A DNA stretch of 6,977 nt from an uncultured Bacillaceae bacterium (GCA_937995745.1 CALKIU010000162.1:1-6977); one strand, 5' to 3'; shown: positions 1-5,900, numbered from the stretch's first letter. The notes: generated by a model from the letters alone, not told the origin. Translations and numbers: made by a program.

Positions 1-1580
1 AGTTCGCTTGTTCCGGAAATCAATTGCTCGATGCCGTCCACCGCTTGATTGAGCTCCGGCTCTGATTTGGCCAGTTCAGAACTTGCTTGTTGCAGTCCGC
101 TGCTGATTTGCGACAATCCGTCCTTCCCTTCGCCCAAACCGTCTTTAAGAGCATCCGCTTGTTTGGCGACGAGAAAATCTTCCAACGGCTCTCCCATCGG
201 TCTTGTCACCGAGCGAACCGAGTCGACCAAGTCAACTTTCTCCAATTCCCTGCTGATTTGTTCCGTCAAAGCGAGATATTCTTGCGAATCCATCGCCTCA
301 TCATTTTTCAAAACGACTTGCGTCCGCATCGCCTCGCCAGGTGAAAAACTGTCGGCAATCACATTGAAAGCCTTCACCGAACCGTAATCATCGCTGATTT
401 CATCCATTGAATTGTAAGAGAGAGTTCCGTCGTAGAAAATCAAAAACGGCACACAAATGGCGGCGACAACAAGCAGCGAGACAAAAGGACGGGACAACGA
501 AAACTTGCCGAAAAATGCCCAAAGCCAATTGTCCCCTTGTTTTTCTTTCATTTTTGACGGCCAGAACAGCTTACCGTCCAACAGAGACATGAAAAACGGC
601 ACGATGGTAAACAACGCGACGAGGAGAACGGCAATTCCCACAGCCACGGCAGCCGCCGATTGGTAAATGATAAACTGTGAAAAACCGATGGCCGCAAAAC
701 CAATCATCACAGCCAACCCGCTGAACAGAACCGTCCTTCCGCCGTTGCGGTACGTTTCCACAATCGCATCGGTCACCGTTTCCTGTTTCAACAATTCCTC
801 TTTAAACCGGCTCAACAGCAAAATACAGTAATCTGTACCGAGACCGAACAGGACGACCACCAAGAAAATTTGCGTGTAGGTGGATACCGGAAAGTCCACA
901 TATTTTACGAGAAACGCCACAATCGACTGCGCGGCCAAATACGAAAACCCGACCGTCAACAACGGAATGAACGGGGCCACAAAAGAACGGTAAACCAAGA
1001 GAAGCACAAGCAAAATAAAGACAATGGCAATGCCTTCCGTTTTCCTTACCCCTTCTTGGGAACTGACGATCAAGTCTTCATTGACCATCCATTCGCTTGT
1101 AAAAGCGTAATCGACATCAACCGATTCGAGCGTGTCGTACAGGCTCTTTTTCACTTCCTTGGCGTCGCGTCCGTTCCATTCCAAAGTGACGGAAGCGAGA
1201 ATGGCTTTGCCGTCTTGAGAGACGAGCTGATCCTTGAGGCTTTCTTCTTTAAAATGAGAAATGATTTCTGTCACGCCAAGGTCTTTATTGTTTTCGAGCA
1301 ATTCAATGGCTTTCTCGGCTTCTTTGATTTCCGCGGCACTCAATTTTTCCTTTTCATTGAACAACACCAGAGCAACCGTTGTGGTGTCGCTCGTGCCATC
1401 ATCAGAGCGGGCTTCGGAAAGGATTTCGGAAGCGAGTTTGGACGAATAATGGTCAGGCAAAGTGATTTGGCCTTTTTCCCGCACCAAATCACCCATATTC
1501 GGCGCCATGAAAAACAAACCGGCAACGATGATAATCCATGCCAAAAGCACAAGCCATTTTCTCTTTACTATGAACCTCAT
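1..1580 (-). CDS. MMPL-family membrane transporter, YdgH-like (3' end outside window)
   Basis: The frame opens with ATG at 1580 and stays open for 526 codons to the left edge, so the C-terminal part is missing. Residues 9-26 form one hydrophobic helix (WLVLLAWIIIVAGLFF). An extracytoplasmic domain follows to about residue 175, then a block of about five helices to about residue 350. This block contains the GTDY signature typical of MMPL/RND-like proteins at residues 248-251, followed by LLLSRFKEEL. A further helix near 365-380 leads into a second outer domain. From about residue 465 this domain becomes a Gly/Ser/Leu/Gln-rich, probably coiled-coil stretch (DGLSQISSGLQQ). Family members export lipids or hydrophobic compounds using the proton gradient; the substrate here cannot be read from the sequence. 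Its start overlaps the stop of the marR-type gene by ATGA (1577-1580), which implies translational coupling. The pair matches my memory of B. subtilis ydgG-ydgH, where YdgH is about 885 residues, so roughly 60% would be visible here. The family call is firm; the ortholog name is inference. Confidence 0.9.
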   Translation of the reverse strand, partial: MRFIVKRKWLVLLAWIIIVAGLFFMAPNMGDLVREKGQITLPDHYSSKLASEILSEARSDDGTSDTTTVALVLFNEKEKLSAAEIKEAEKAIELLENNKDLGVTEIISHFKEESLKDQLVSQDGKAILASVTLEWNGRDAKEVKKSLYDTLESVDVDYAFTSEWMVNEDLIVSSQEGVRKTEGIAIVFILLVLLLVYRSFVAPFIPLLTVGFSYLAAQSIVAFLVKYVDFPVSTYTQIFLVVVLFGLGTDYCILLLSRFKEELLKQETVTDAIVETYRNGGRTVLFSGLAVMIGFAAIGFSQFIIYQSAAAVAVGIAVLLVALFTIVPFFMSLLDGKLFWPSKMKEKQGDNWLWAFFGKFSLSRPFVSLLVVAAICVPFLIFYDGTLSYNSMDEISDDYGSVKAFNVIADSFSPGEAMRTQVVLKNDEAMDSQEYLALTEQISRELEKVDLVDSVRSVTRPMGEPLEDFLVAKQADALKDGLGEGKDGLSQISSGLQQASSELAKSEPELNQAVDGIEQLISGTSE

Positions 1581-2044
1581 TCTTCTTCACCCAGCCTCTT
1601 GTTTTTATAATCTGTCAAGATTTTGTCCAATTTTTCGTATGTAGCAATAAACTGCTTGATTTCCCCCAGGTCAAATTGGCTTATTAACGATTGTACCAAC
1701 CGCTGTATGCGCTCCTCTGTCTGCCGGAATAATTCCGCGCCTTCGTCGGTCAAAGTCAAGTAAACAACACGGCGATCCTTTTTATCCCGTGTGCGTTTGA
1801 TTAGCCCTTTCGCCCACATCCGGTTAATGATGGCGGTTATAGCGCTTTTTTTTACATCAAAAACTTCAGCCAGCTCCGTCGTGGTGCATTTTTGAACTTT
1901 GTGAATGTACCGCAAAACATAATGCTGATCAGTCGTAAGCTCTCTTCCGATTTCGCTGCTTATGAGAGACTCCCCGTTTTTGGTGACCGAAAAAGAAAGA
2001 CTGATATACTTATCTACCAAACTTTTGATCAGCTGGTCTCCCAT
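1577..2044 (-). CDS. MarR-family transcriptional regulator
   Basis: The product has 155 residues, normal for MarR proteins, which act as dimers with a winged helix-turn-helix. Residues 1-35 would form the N-terminal dimerisation helix. LTTDQHYVLRYI (36-47) is the usual start of the DNA-binding domain. TTTELAEVFDVKKSAITAIINRM (54-76) gives the helix-turn-helix with its recognition helix. The DKKDRR motif at 87-92, followed by VVYLTLT, is the hallmark wing. The C-terminal helices (about 100-150) complete the dimer interface. There is a single cysteine (C53). The ATG at 2044 is preceded by GGGTGATC (about 2051-2058), which pairs with the extended part of the 16S 3' end and supports this start. 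The gene heads an operon with the MMPL transporter (4-nt overlap), and inverted repeats cover its promoter. I infer that it represses its own operon and that a ligand, perhaps a transported compound, relieves this. It resembles B. subtilis YdgG in size and context; the ligand is unknown. Confidence 0.93.
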   Translation of the reverse strand: MGDQLIKSLVDKYISLSFSVTKNGESLISSEIGRELTTDQHYVLRYIHKVQKCTTTELAEVFDVKKSAITAIINRMWAKGLIKRTRDKKDRRVVYLTLTDEGAELFRQTEERIQRLVQSLISQFDLGEIKQFIATYEKLDKILTDYKNKRLGEEE

Positions 2045-2077
2045 CTAAATGATCACCCGCTTCCGTTTTGAAAAATA

Positions 2078-2107
2078 GTTATACCGTTTAATAGTTCAAC
2101 TGTTTAA
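2078..2107 (-). promoter_or_regulatory. Candidate SigA-type promoter of the marR-MMPL operon
   Basis: On the minus strand, TATAAC (2078-2083, five of six matches to the -10 consensus) sits 18 bp downstream of TTAAAC (2102-2107, a weak -35 with three of six matches). The start would fall near 2071, giving a leader of about 27 nt that includes the SD. The -35 match is poor, so the assignment rests mainly on the -10 and its position. Confidence 0.45.
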
Positions 2108-2120
2108 CTAATTGTATAAC
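2078..2120. promoter_or_regulatory. Nested inverted repeats, probable MarR-type operator
   Basis: The inner element is TAGTTCAAC-T-GTTTAACTA at 2092-2110, a 19-bp near-palindrome with eight of nine arm pairs matching. It is flanked by a perfect 7-bp inverted repeat, GTTATAC (2078-2084) and GTATAAC (2114-2120). MarR dimers usually bind palindromes of this size over their own promoter. Here the repeats lie on the candidate -35/-10 region just upstream of the regulator gene. The binding role is inferred from symmetry and location. Confidence 0.55.
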
Positions 2121-2155
2121 AGAAATATAATGGAGGCCTCCTTCTCTTGTCAATA

Positions 2156-2194
2156 AAAGTTTTCCGGCGGCCCTCTGCGGGGCTCCGACCGGAA
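2156..2194 (-). terminator. Possible terminator downstream of the MATE gene
   Basis: TTCCGG (2162-2167) pairs with CCGGAA (2189-2194). An inner GCCC (2170-2173) pairs with GGGC (2180-2183), separated from the outer stem by an unequal internal loop. On the minus strand the hairpin is followed by AAACTTTTATTG, a short T-tract. It lies about 185 nt past the MATE stop and just before the marR control region, so it could insulate the two units. The interrupted stem and short T-run make it weak. Confidence 0.35.
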
Positions 2195-2268
2195 CAAAGA
2201 TGAATGCCCCCATTTTGTCATGTTTCAAGGGTGACGCCGGCAGGCTGTGTTAACTAAAAACATCGGAA

Positions 2269-2303
2269 CGGGGGAAAACTTCCCGGAAAACCATCATCCC
2301 CCG
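2269..2303 (-). terminator. Weak hairpin in the MATE 3' spacer
   Basis: CGGGGGA (2269-2275) and TCCCCCG (2297-2303) are perfect 7-bp arms around a 21-nt loop. On the minus strand they are followed, after TTCCGATG, by TTTTT. The long loop and displaced T-run make it a poor intrinsic terminator, but it is the first stem after the MATE stop. Apart from the two hairpins listed here, I see no gene in the spacer 2121-2379. Confidence 0.25.
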
Positions 2304-2379
2304 GGCTTCTCTTGCTGACACCGTTCCAAAACTCTTTTATGTAAAATGGATTTTCTCCTTTGGCGCGAATAAGCCATCA

Positions 2380-3744
2380 TCATGCAGCCTGCTCCAATTC
2401 GACAAATTTCCGCTTTTGAATAAAGACGAGACGGCAAGAAAGAGCTATGCCCGCAGCCAGCAAACCGATTGTGAGCCCCAGCCAATAACCGACCGGTCCG
2501 AATCCGGCCGGATGGGCCAACAAATAGCCGCACGGCAAACAGACGACCCAATAAGCGATAAACGTAGTGGCCAAGGAAAAGTTGACATCTTTGTATCCCC
2601 TGAGCGCCGCCTGCGCCGTGACTTGCAAAGAATCAGAGATATGAAAGAACAATGCATATATCAAAAATTGGGCGATGAGTGCAAGAACCTCCGCCTCATT
2701 GGAATAAAGAGAAGCGACTTCATGGCGGAAAACGACAACCATCAATCCGGCAAACAACGCAATGCCGACAGACATCAAAATACCGAGCCAGCTGTAGATG
2801 TTCGCATCCCTGAACCGTTTGGCACCGACTTCAAATCCGATTAGAACGGTAATGGCCATCGACAAGCTGAGAGGGATCATGTAGAGAAGGGAAATGATGT
2901 TCAGGGCGGACTGGTAAGCGGCCACTGTTTCGACCGTAAACCGGCTGATTAAAATCGTAACCGCGGCAAACATGCTGGTCTCAAAGAACATGGAAAAACC
3001 CATCGGAATGCCGATTTTTAATATTTCTGCACATCTTTTCCAGAAAAAAACCTTGAAATATTTCCATTTCACATAGTGCACAAACGGCCGTTTCGTTTTT
3101 AAAACATAAACGGACAACGCCAAGATGAACCAGTAAGTTACAGCAGTTGCATAACCGCCGCCGGCGCCGCCCATCTCCGGGAAAACCCCCTTTCCGAAAA
3201 TCAAAACATAATTGAAAAACAAATTAACAGGAAGGGCGAAAAGGAGGATCATCATGATGATCCTCGTGTTTCCGAGCGCATAAATAAACGATCGGAGCGC
3301 GTTAAACAGAAACAGCGGAATGACCCCGAAACCCATTCCGATTAAATAACCGCGGGCCACTTTTCGGACCGTGTCGTCCAGCTTCATGGCATTCAAAAGT
3401 GGGTCCAAAAAGAAAATCCCGGCGGCAATCACCAAGGCGGCAATTATAAAACCGAGATAAACACCGTGCGTCATCACATACGAAACATCCTTTTTTCTTT
3501 TTTCGCCGTGGTATTGGGCGGCTATAGGCGAGACGGCCAGTAAAATACCGCTTAAGCCGATAAAGACAGGATTCCAAATCGACGTTCCGATTGCCACTCC
3601 CGCCAAAGCCGAAGAATGATAATTTCCGGACAAGACCGTGTTAAAGAAAACCATGGCAAACATGCCCATTTGCGTAATGAATATGGGAATGAACAAAACG
3701 AAAATTTGCTTTATTTTTTCTTTTAATGTAAAAGTTTGATTCAT
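2380..3744 (-). CDS. MATE-family multidrug efflux transporter, NorM-like
   Basis: The product is 454 residues with about twelve hydrophobic helices, the usual size for the MATE family, which exports cationic drugs and toxic metabolites across the plasma membrane using Na+ or H+. The order of motifs fits the NorM branch: P20 in TM1, LAGVAIGTSIWNP (48-59), SPIAAQYHGEKRKKDV (72-87), ALRSFIYALGNTR (149-161), MGGAGGGYATAVTYW (191-205), FFETSMFAA (253-261) and ISDSLQVTAQAALRGYKD (369-386). Two acidic residues central to NorM cation coupling are present (E255 and D371, by my alignment), but the TM1 Asp of the DTxMAG-type motif is Asn (N35, in FFNTVLSG). The ATG at 3744 has an AAGGAG ribosome site at 3755-3760 with a 10-nt gap. 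It stands alone: a terminator separates it from pssA upstream, and the marR operon lies downstream. It is close in style to B. subtilis NorM/YojI; the substrate is not predictable. Confidence 0.94.
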   Translation of the reverse strand: MNQTFTLKEKIKQIFVLFIPIFITQMGMFAMVFFNTVLSGNYHSSALAGVAIGTSIWNPVFIGLSGILLAVSPIAAQYHGEKRKKDVSYVMTHGVYLGFIIAALVIAAGIFFLDPLLNAMKLDDTVRKVARGYLIGMGFGVIPLFLFNALRSFIYALGNTRIIMMILLFALPVNLFFNYVLIFGKGVFPEMGGAGGGYATAVTYWFILALSVYVLKTKRPFVHYVKWKYFKVFFWKRCAEILKIGIPMGFSMFFETSMFAAVTILISRFTVETVAAYQSALNIISLLYMIPLSLSMAITVLIGFEVGAKRFRDANIYSWLGILMSVGIALFAGLMVVVFRHEVASLYSNEAEVLALIAQFLIYALFFHISDSLQVTAQAALRGYKDVNFSLATTFIAYWVVCLPCGYLLAHPAGFGPVGYWLGLTIGLLAAGIALSCRLVFIQKRKFVELEQAA

Positions 3745-3800
3745 ATCGCTGATGCTCCTTGTCTGAGATGTTCATGAAGCATTGGAATCAGGAATCTTTT

Positions 3801-3824
3801 CCGTCCTGACCCGGACGGCCGTCC
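3801..3824 (-). other. GC-rich hairpin in the MATE upstream region
   Basis: The hexamer CCGTCC occurs at 3801-3806 and 3819-3824, with its complement GGACGG at 3813-3818. This gives a 6-bp stem with a 6-nt loop (3801-3818), overlapping a 12-bp perfect palindrome (3813-3824). It stands out in an otherwise A/T-rich spacer, about 60 nt upstream of the MATE start. It could be a protein-binding site or a leader stem. No clear -35/-10 pair was found nearby, so whether it is transcribed is unknown. Confidence 0.35.
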
Positions 3825-3898
3825 CGCTTCAAGATGACAACACATCAAACCGCCCAAATATTTTCAATGGCTGAAAAATAAAAAATAATTTGCAAAAA

Positions 3899-3922
3899 TA
3901 AAGAAAACTCGCCACCGGCGAG
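3899..3922 (-). terminator. Rho-independent terminator of pssA
   Basis: CTCGCC (3908-3913) and GGCGAG (3917-3922) form a perfect 6-bp G/C-rich stem with a 3-nt loop. On the minus strand the stem is followed by TTTTCTTTATTTTT. It lies 18 nt past the pssA stop. This is the clearest terminator in the window and separates pssA from the MATE gene. Confidence 0.9.
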
Positions 3923-3940
3923 CCCTTTTGTGATGAACTG

Positions 3941-4663
3941 TTATGAAACTGTTTTTTTCCGGCCTTTCTTTTTCACAAAACGATAGGCAATGAAGGCAAA
4001 ATACAAAGGTACAGCCACGTAGATTAAGAAGGGAGTTTCGTGATACGTTCCGCGGTAAATAACAACAAGGAGCGCCCCCAAAAAAATCGTAATGATGGTT
4101 CCGTATTTCGGCAAAGGCACCTCTTTAAAACTAGGAATTTTCATCCTGCTGACCATTAAAAATGCCAAGGCGGTGAAGACAACCGCAATCAAAATATTCG
4201 GCAAAAATTCCCTAAACAAAGTAAGTAAGGCCAAAATTCCACCTGCAGCAGTGATCGGGACTCCGATAAAATAATCCTGTGAGATTTTTGCGGGAGTCAC
4301 ATTGAAACGGGCCAAGCGATAGGCGCCAAACAGAGGGAAGAGTCCGGCTACAACGATTCCCCACAACTCAAATTGATAAAAGTACGTGTAGTACAAGAGG
4401 AAAGACGGGGCAATTCCAAAAGTGACGATATCAGCTAACGAGTCCAGTTCCTTTCCGATGGCACTGTCCGCTTCCAACATCCTTGCCAGCCGGCCGTCCA
4501 TACTGTCCAGCATCATTCCTATTAAAATTAAAATTGCCGCATTCTTATATGATCCTGCCGCAGCAAAGCTAATCGACAAAAAACCGCAATATAAATTTCC
4601 CAACGTAAAGATATTGGGAATCGTTTTAAATACTCGTTGCCGCAAGCTTTTCACCCATTTCAT
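3941..4663 (-). CDS. pssA: CDP-diacylglycerol-serine O-phosphatidyltransferase (phosphatidylserine synthase)
   Basis: This membrane enzyme joins CDP-diacylglycerol and L-serine to give phosphatidylserine and CMP, the committed step toward phosphatidylethanolamine. The product has 240 residues and about eight hydrophobic segments. The CDP-alcohol phosphotransferase signature is complete: D53xxD56G57xxA60R61, then G70xxxD74xxxD78, the metal- and CDP-binding set. IPNIFTLGNLYCGFLSI (15-31) just before it is typical of PssA and argues against PgsA or cardiolipin-type relatives. From memory, B. subtilis PssA is about 177 residues, so this protein has extra C-terminal helices (about 175-230), as in longer PssA forms elsewhere. 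The tail is very basic (VKKKGRKKTVS). The ATG at 4663 is the only upstream choice, because a TGA lies in frame at 4670-4672, yet there is no good SD in front of it. psd, often next to pssA, is not adjacent here. Confidence 0.94.
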   Translation of the reverse strand: MKWVKSLRQRVFKTIPNIFTLGNLYCGFLSISFAAAGSYKNAAILILIGMMLDSMDGRLARMLEADSAIGKELDSLADIVTFGIAPSFLLYYTYFYQFELWGIVVAGLFPLFGAYRLARFNVTPAKISQDYFIGVPITAAGGILALLTLFREFLPNILIAVVFTALAFLMVSRMKIPSFKEVPLPKYGTIITIFLGALLVVIYRGTYHETPFLIYVAVPLYFAFIAYRFVKKKGRKKTVS

Positions 4664-4719
4664 CCAGTTTCATAGATTTTAATTTTCAATTTGTCAAAAA
4701 TATTTTTTTCACCGAATTT

Positions 4720-4728
4720 ATTATACCA
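4720..4728 (-). promoter_or_regulatory. Extended -10 promoter upstream of pssA
   Basis: The minus strand reads TGGTATAAT at 4720-4728, a perfect TATAAT with the TG of an extended -10, which compensates for the lack of a clear -35. Transcription would begin near 4713, leaving a leader of about 50 nt. A perfect TTGACA lies inside this leader at 4692-4697, with TATGAA (4669-4674) 17 bp downstream as a possible second promoter. Confidence 0.6.
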
Positions 4729-4739
4729 CCCAAAATTCC

Positions 4740-5089
4740 GCAATGGCACATGGAATATGAAAATGTTTATTAATATTTTCAGTCCATTTATCGTCCGGGA
4801 CCAAAAAATCATCGCCGGCTGCAGACTCTATTACATTTGTATTCAACTTGCATTAATCAATACAAAACATGATTCGCAAGGCGATTTCCGCAAAAAAAGA
4901 AGGCCCTCGTTTCCGCCCGGAATGCCCTTTTGTATACCCTCTTGGAACAGGTCCGTTTGGAATGAACGATCTGTCCGCCAATTTTTCAAAAAGCGATTCC
5001 ATACATTTTCCTTGAATAACTTTGCGTATGCCCGCAGTATTTCGTGCCGCGGAAAACAAGACGGATGATTCCCGGCTCCGCGTTCGCAT
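4740..5089. other. Spacer of about 350 bp between aroD and pssA, no convincing gene
   Basis: No recognisable protein or known RNA family was seen on either strand. The spacer contains a perfect 7-bp inverted repeat, TGAAAAT/ATTTTCA, around 4757-4780; a perfect 8-bp inverted repeat, TTTGTATT (4836-4843) and AATACAAA (4859-4866); a hairpin plus T-run at 4892-4929; and a minus-strand ORF of 49 codons (5002-4853) that begins MESLFEKLADRSF behind AAGGA at a good distance. The T-run hairpin falls inside that ORF, which argues against it being translated in full. The longer frames here have atypical amino-acid make-up. It could be a decayed gene, a small RNA locus or plain spacer. Confidence 0.4.
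4892..4929 (-). terminator. Hairpin with seven-T run in the aroD-pssA spacer
   Basis: On the minus strand, AAGGGC (4924-4929) pairs imperfectly with GCCTT (4900-4904), enclosing an inner TTCCG/CGGAA inverted repeat (4911-4922). TTTTTTT follows at 4892-4898. It looks like an intrinsic terminator with a mismatched stem. No confirmed gene lies between it and the aroD terminator, so it would either back up that terminator or end an unrecognised short transcript. Confidence 0.4.
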
Positions 5090-5136
5090 AAAAGAGTCCA
5101 CATGACAGAGAAAGTGGTGTCTGTGGACGGTTTTTT
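5090..5136 (-). terminator. Terminator after aroD, probably bidirectional
   Basis: GTCCAC (5096-5101) pairs with GTGGAC (5123-5128), and GACA (5104-5107) pairs with TGTC (5118-5121), around a 10-nt loop. On the minus strand it is followed by TCTTTTAT, 11 nt past the aroD stop. On the plus strand it is followed by GG and TTTTTT (5131-5136). Both sides therefore meet the pattern, although no plus-strand gene needs it. Confidence 0.75.
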
Positions 5137-5138
5137 CA

Positions 5139-5900
5139 TCATATGTTTCTATGAAGAATTTCCAAAACGGTTCTTAATTCGTTGACAGGTATTTGTCCGG
5201 GAGCTGACGATTTTTTGCCGGAAGCAAAAGTAAGAGCGGAACCGAATATCTCCCCTGCCAACCGTGTGATTAGCCCCAATCCGCCCATGGCCATCGTGAC
5301 AACGGGCGGGCTGTCCTTTTGGTTTGTGAATGTGTTGGTTGCATCAAGCAATATCAACACATCCGCGGCTGTGCGGGGCATGACGGCTATTTTTAAAATA
5401 TCGGCTCCATATTCTTTCATCTTTTGAAGGCGTTCAAGGATGGCGTCCTTTGGCGGGGTAAAGGAAAATTCATGATTTGACATAATGACAGGCACCCCGC
5501 GCTCTCCCGCTTCCCGGAACACATCTTCAATCGCCGGCTTCGCGCTGAATAATTCCAAATCAATTAAATCCGCATGTCCCGATTTAATGGCCGCCAAATT
5601 CAACTCGCGGTAATAACTGTCACTGACAACTTTTGCCCCACCTTCTTTTTTCGAACGAAAAGTAAAGATGAGAGGAATTTCCCCGAGTTTCTCGCGGATA
5701 ACTGCGGCCGTTTCAAGGACAGCCGGAATTTGTTCTGCCTTTTCAAAAAAATCGACCCGCCATTCGACAAGATCGGGGGATAAAGTTGTTATCATGGACG
5801 CTTCGTCCATCAATTCGGCTTTATTTTTGCCGGTGAGGGGAACTACAATTTTCGGCTTCCCCTCCCCGATGGTTACATTTCTCACTGTTACTGTTGTCAC
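5139..5900 (-). CDS. aroD: 3-dehydroquinate dehydratase, type I
   Basis: This enzyme dehydrates 3-dehydroquinate to 3-dehydroshikimate, the third shikimate-pathway step, by a Schiff-base mechanism in the cytoplasm. I chose the GTG at 5900 (253 residues) because AAAGGGG lies at 5908-5914 with a 7-nt gap. With this start the residues fall exactly on Salmonella AroD numbering as I remember it: E46, R82, E86, H143 (SNHEFSFTP), the Schiff-base K170 (ADILKIAVMP), M203, R213, F225, S232 and Q236 (SAPGQ). The ATG at 5942 would add 14 residues (MVPADARHGERGKK) and overlap aroK by 14 nt, which is less likely. The alpha/beta-barrel core is complete with no break. It follows aroK by 28 nt in one operon and ends at a strong hairpin. 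B. subtilis names this gene aroC, while many other bacteria use aroD. Confidence 0.95.
   Translation of the reverse strand: MTTVTVRNVTIGEGKPKIVVPLTGKNKAELMDEASMITTLSPDLVEWRVDFFEKAEQIPAVLETAAVIREKLGEIPLIFTFRSKKEGGAKVVSDSYYRELNLAAIKSGHADLIDLELFSAKPAIEDVFREAGERGVPVIMSNHEFSFTPPKDAILERLQKMKEYGADILKIAVMPRTAADVLILLDATNTFTNQKDSPPVVTMAMGGLGLITRLAGEIFGSALTFASGKKSSAPGQIPVNELRTVLEILHRNI

Noticed and set aside
870..1610. Plus-strand ORF of 246 codons
   Set aside because: It lies entirely opposite the MMPL gene, whose frame has clear family motifs. The plus-strand product is rich in Phe, Arg and His with no recognisable domain, so it is a shadow.
2416..2844. Plus-strand ORF of 142 codons
   Set aside because: It is antisense to the MATE C-terminal region, highly polar, and has no domain or SD.
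4626..4673. 15-codon ORF overlapping the pssA start, considered as an upstream peptide
   Set aside because: It has no SD and is very short. It is mentioned only as context for the weak pssA start.
4691..5068. Plus-strand ORF of 125 codons in the aroD-pssA spacer
   Set aside because: It has no SD, atypical composition rich in Phe, Arg and Ser, and no motif. It starts inside the pssA promoter region on the opposite strand.
4843..5142. Minus-strand ORF of 99 codons starting with an ATGA overlap to aroD
   Set aside because: The overlap looks like operon coupling, but the frame runs straight through the strong aroD terminator hairpin and T-tract and then through a second hairpin/T-run, and the product resembles nothing known.
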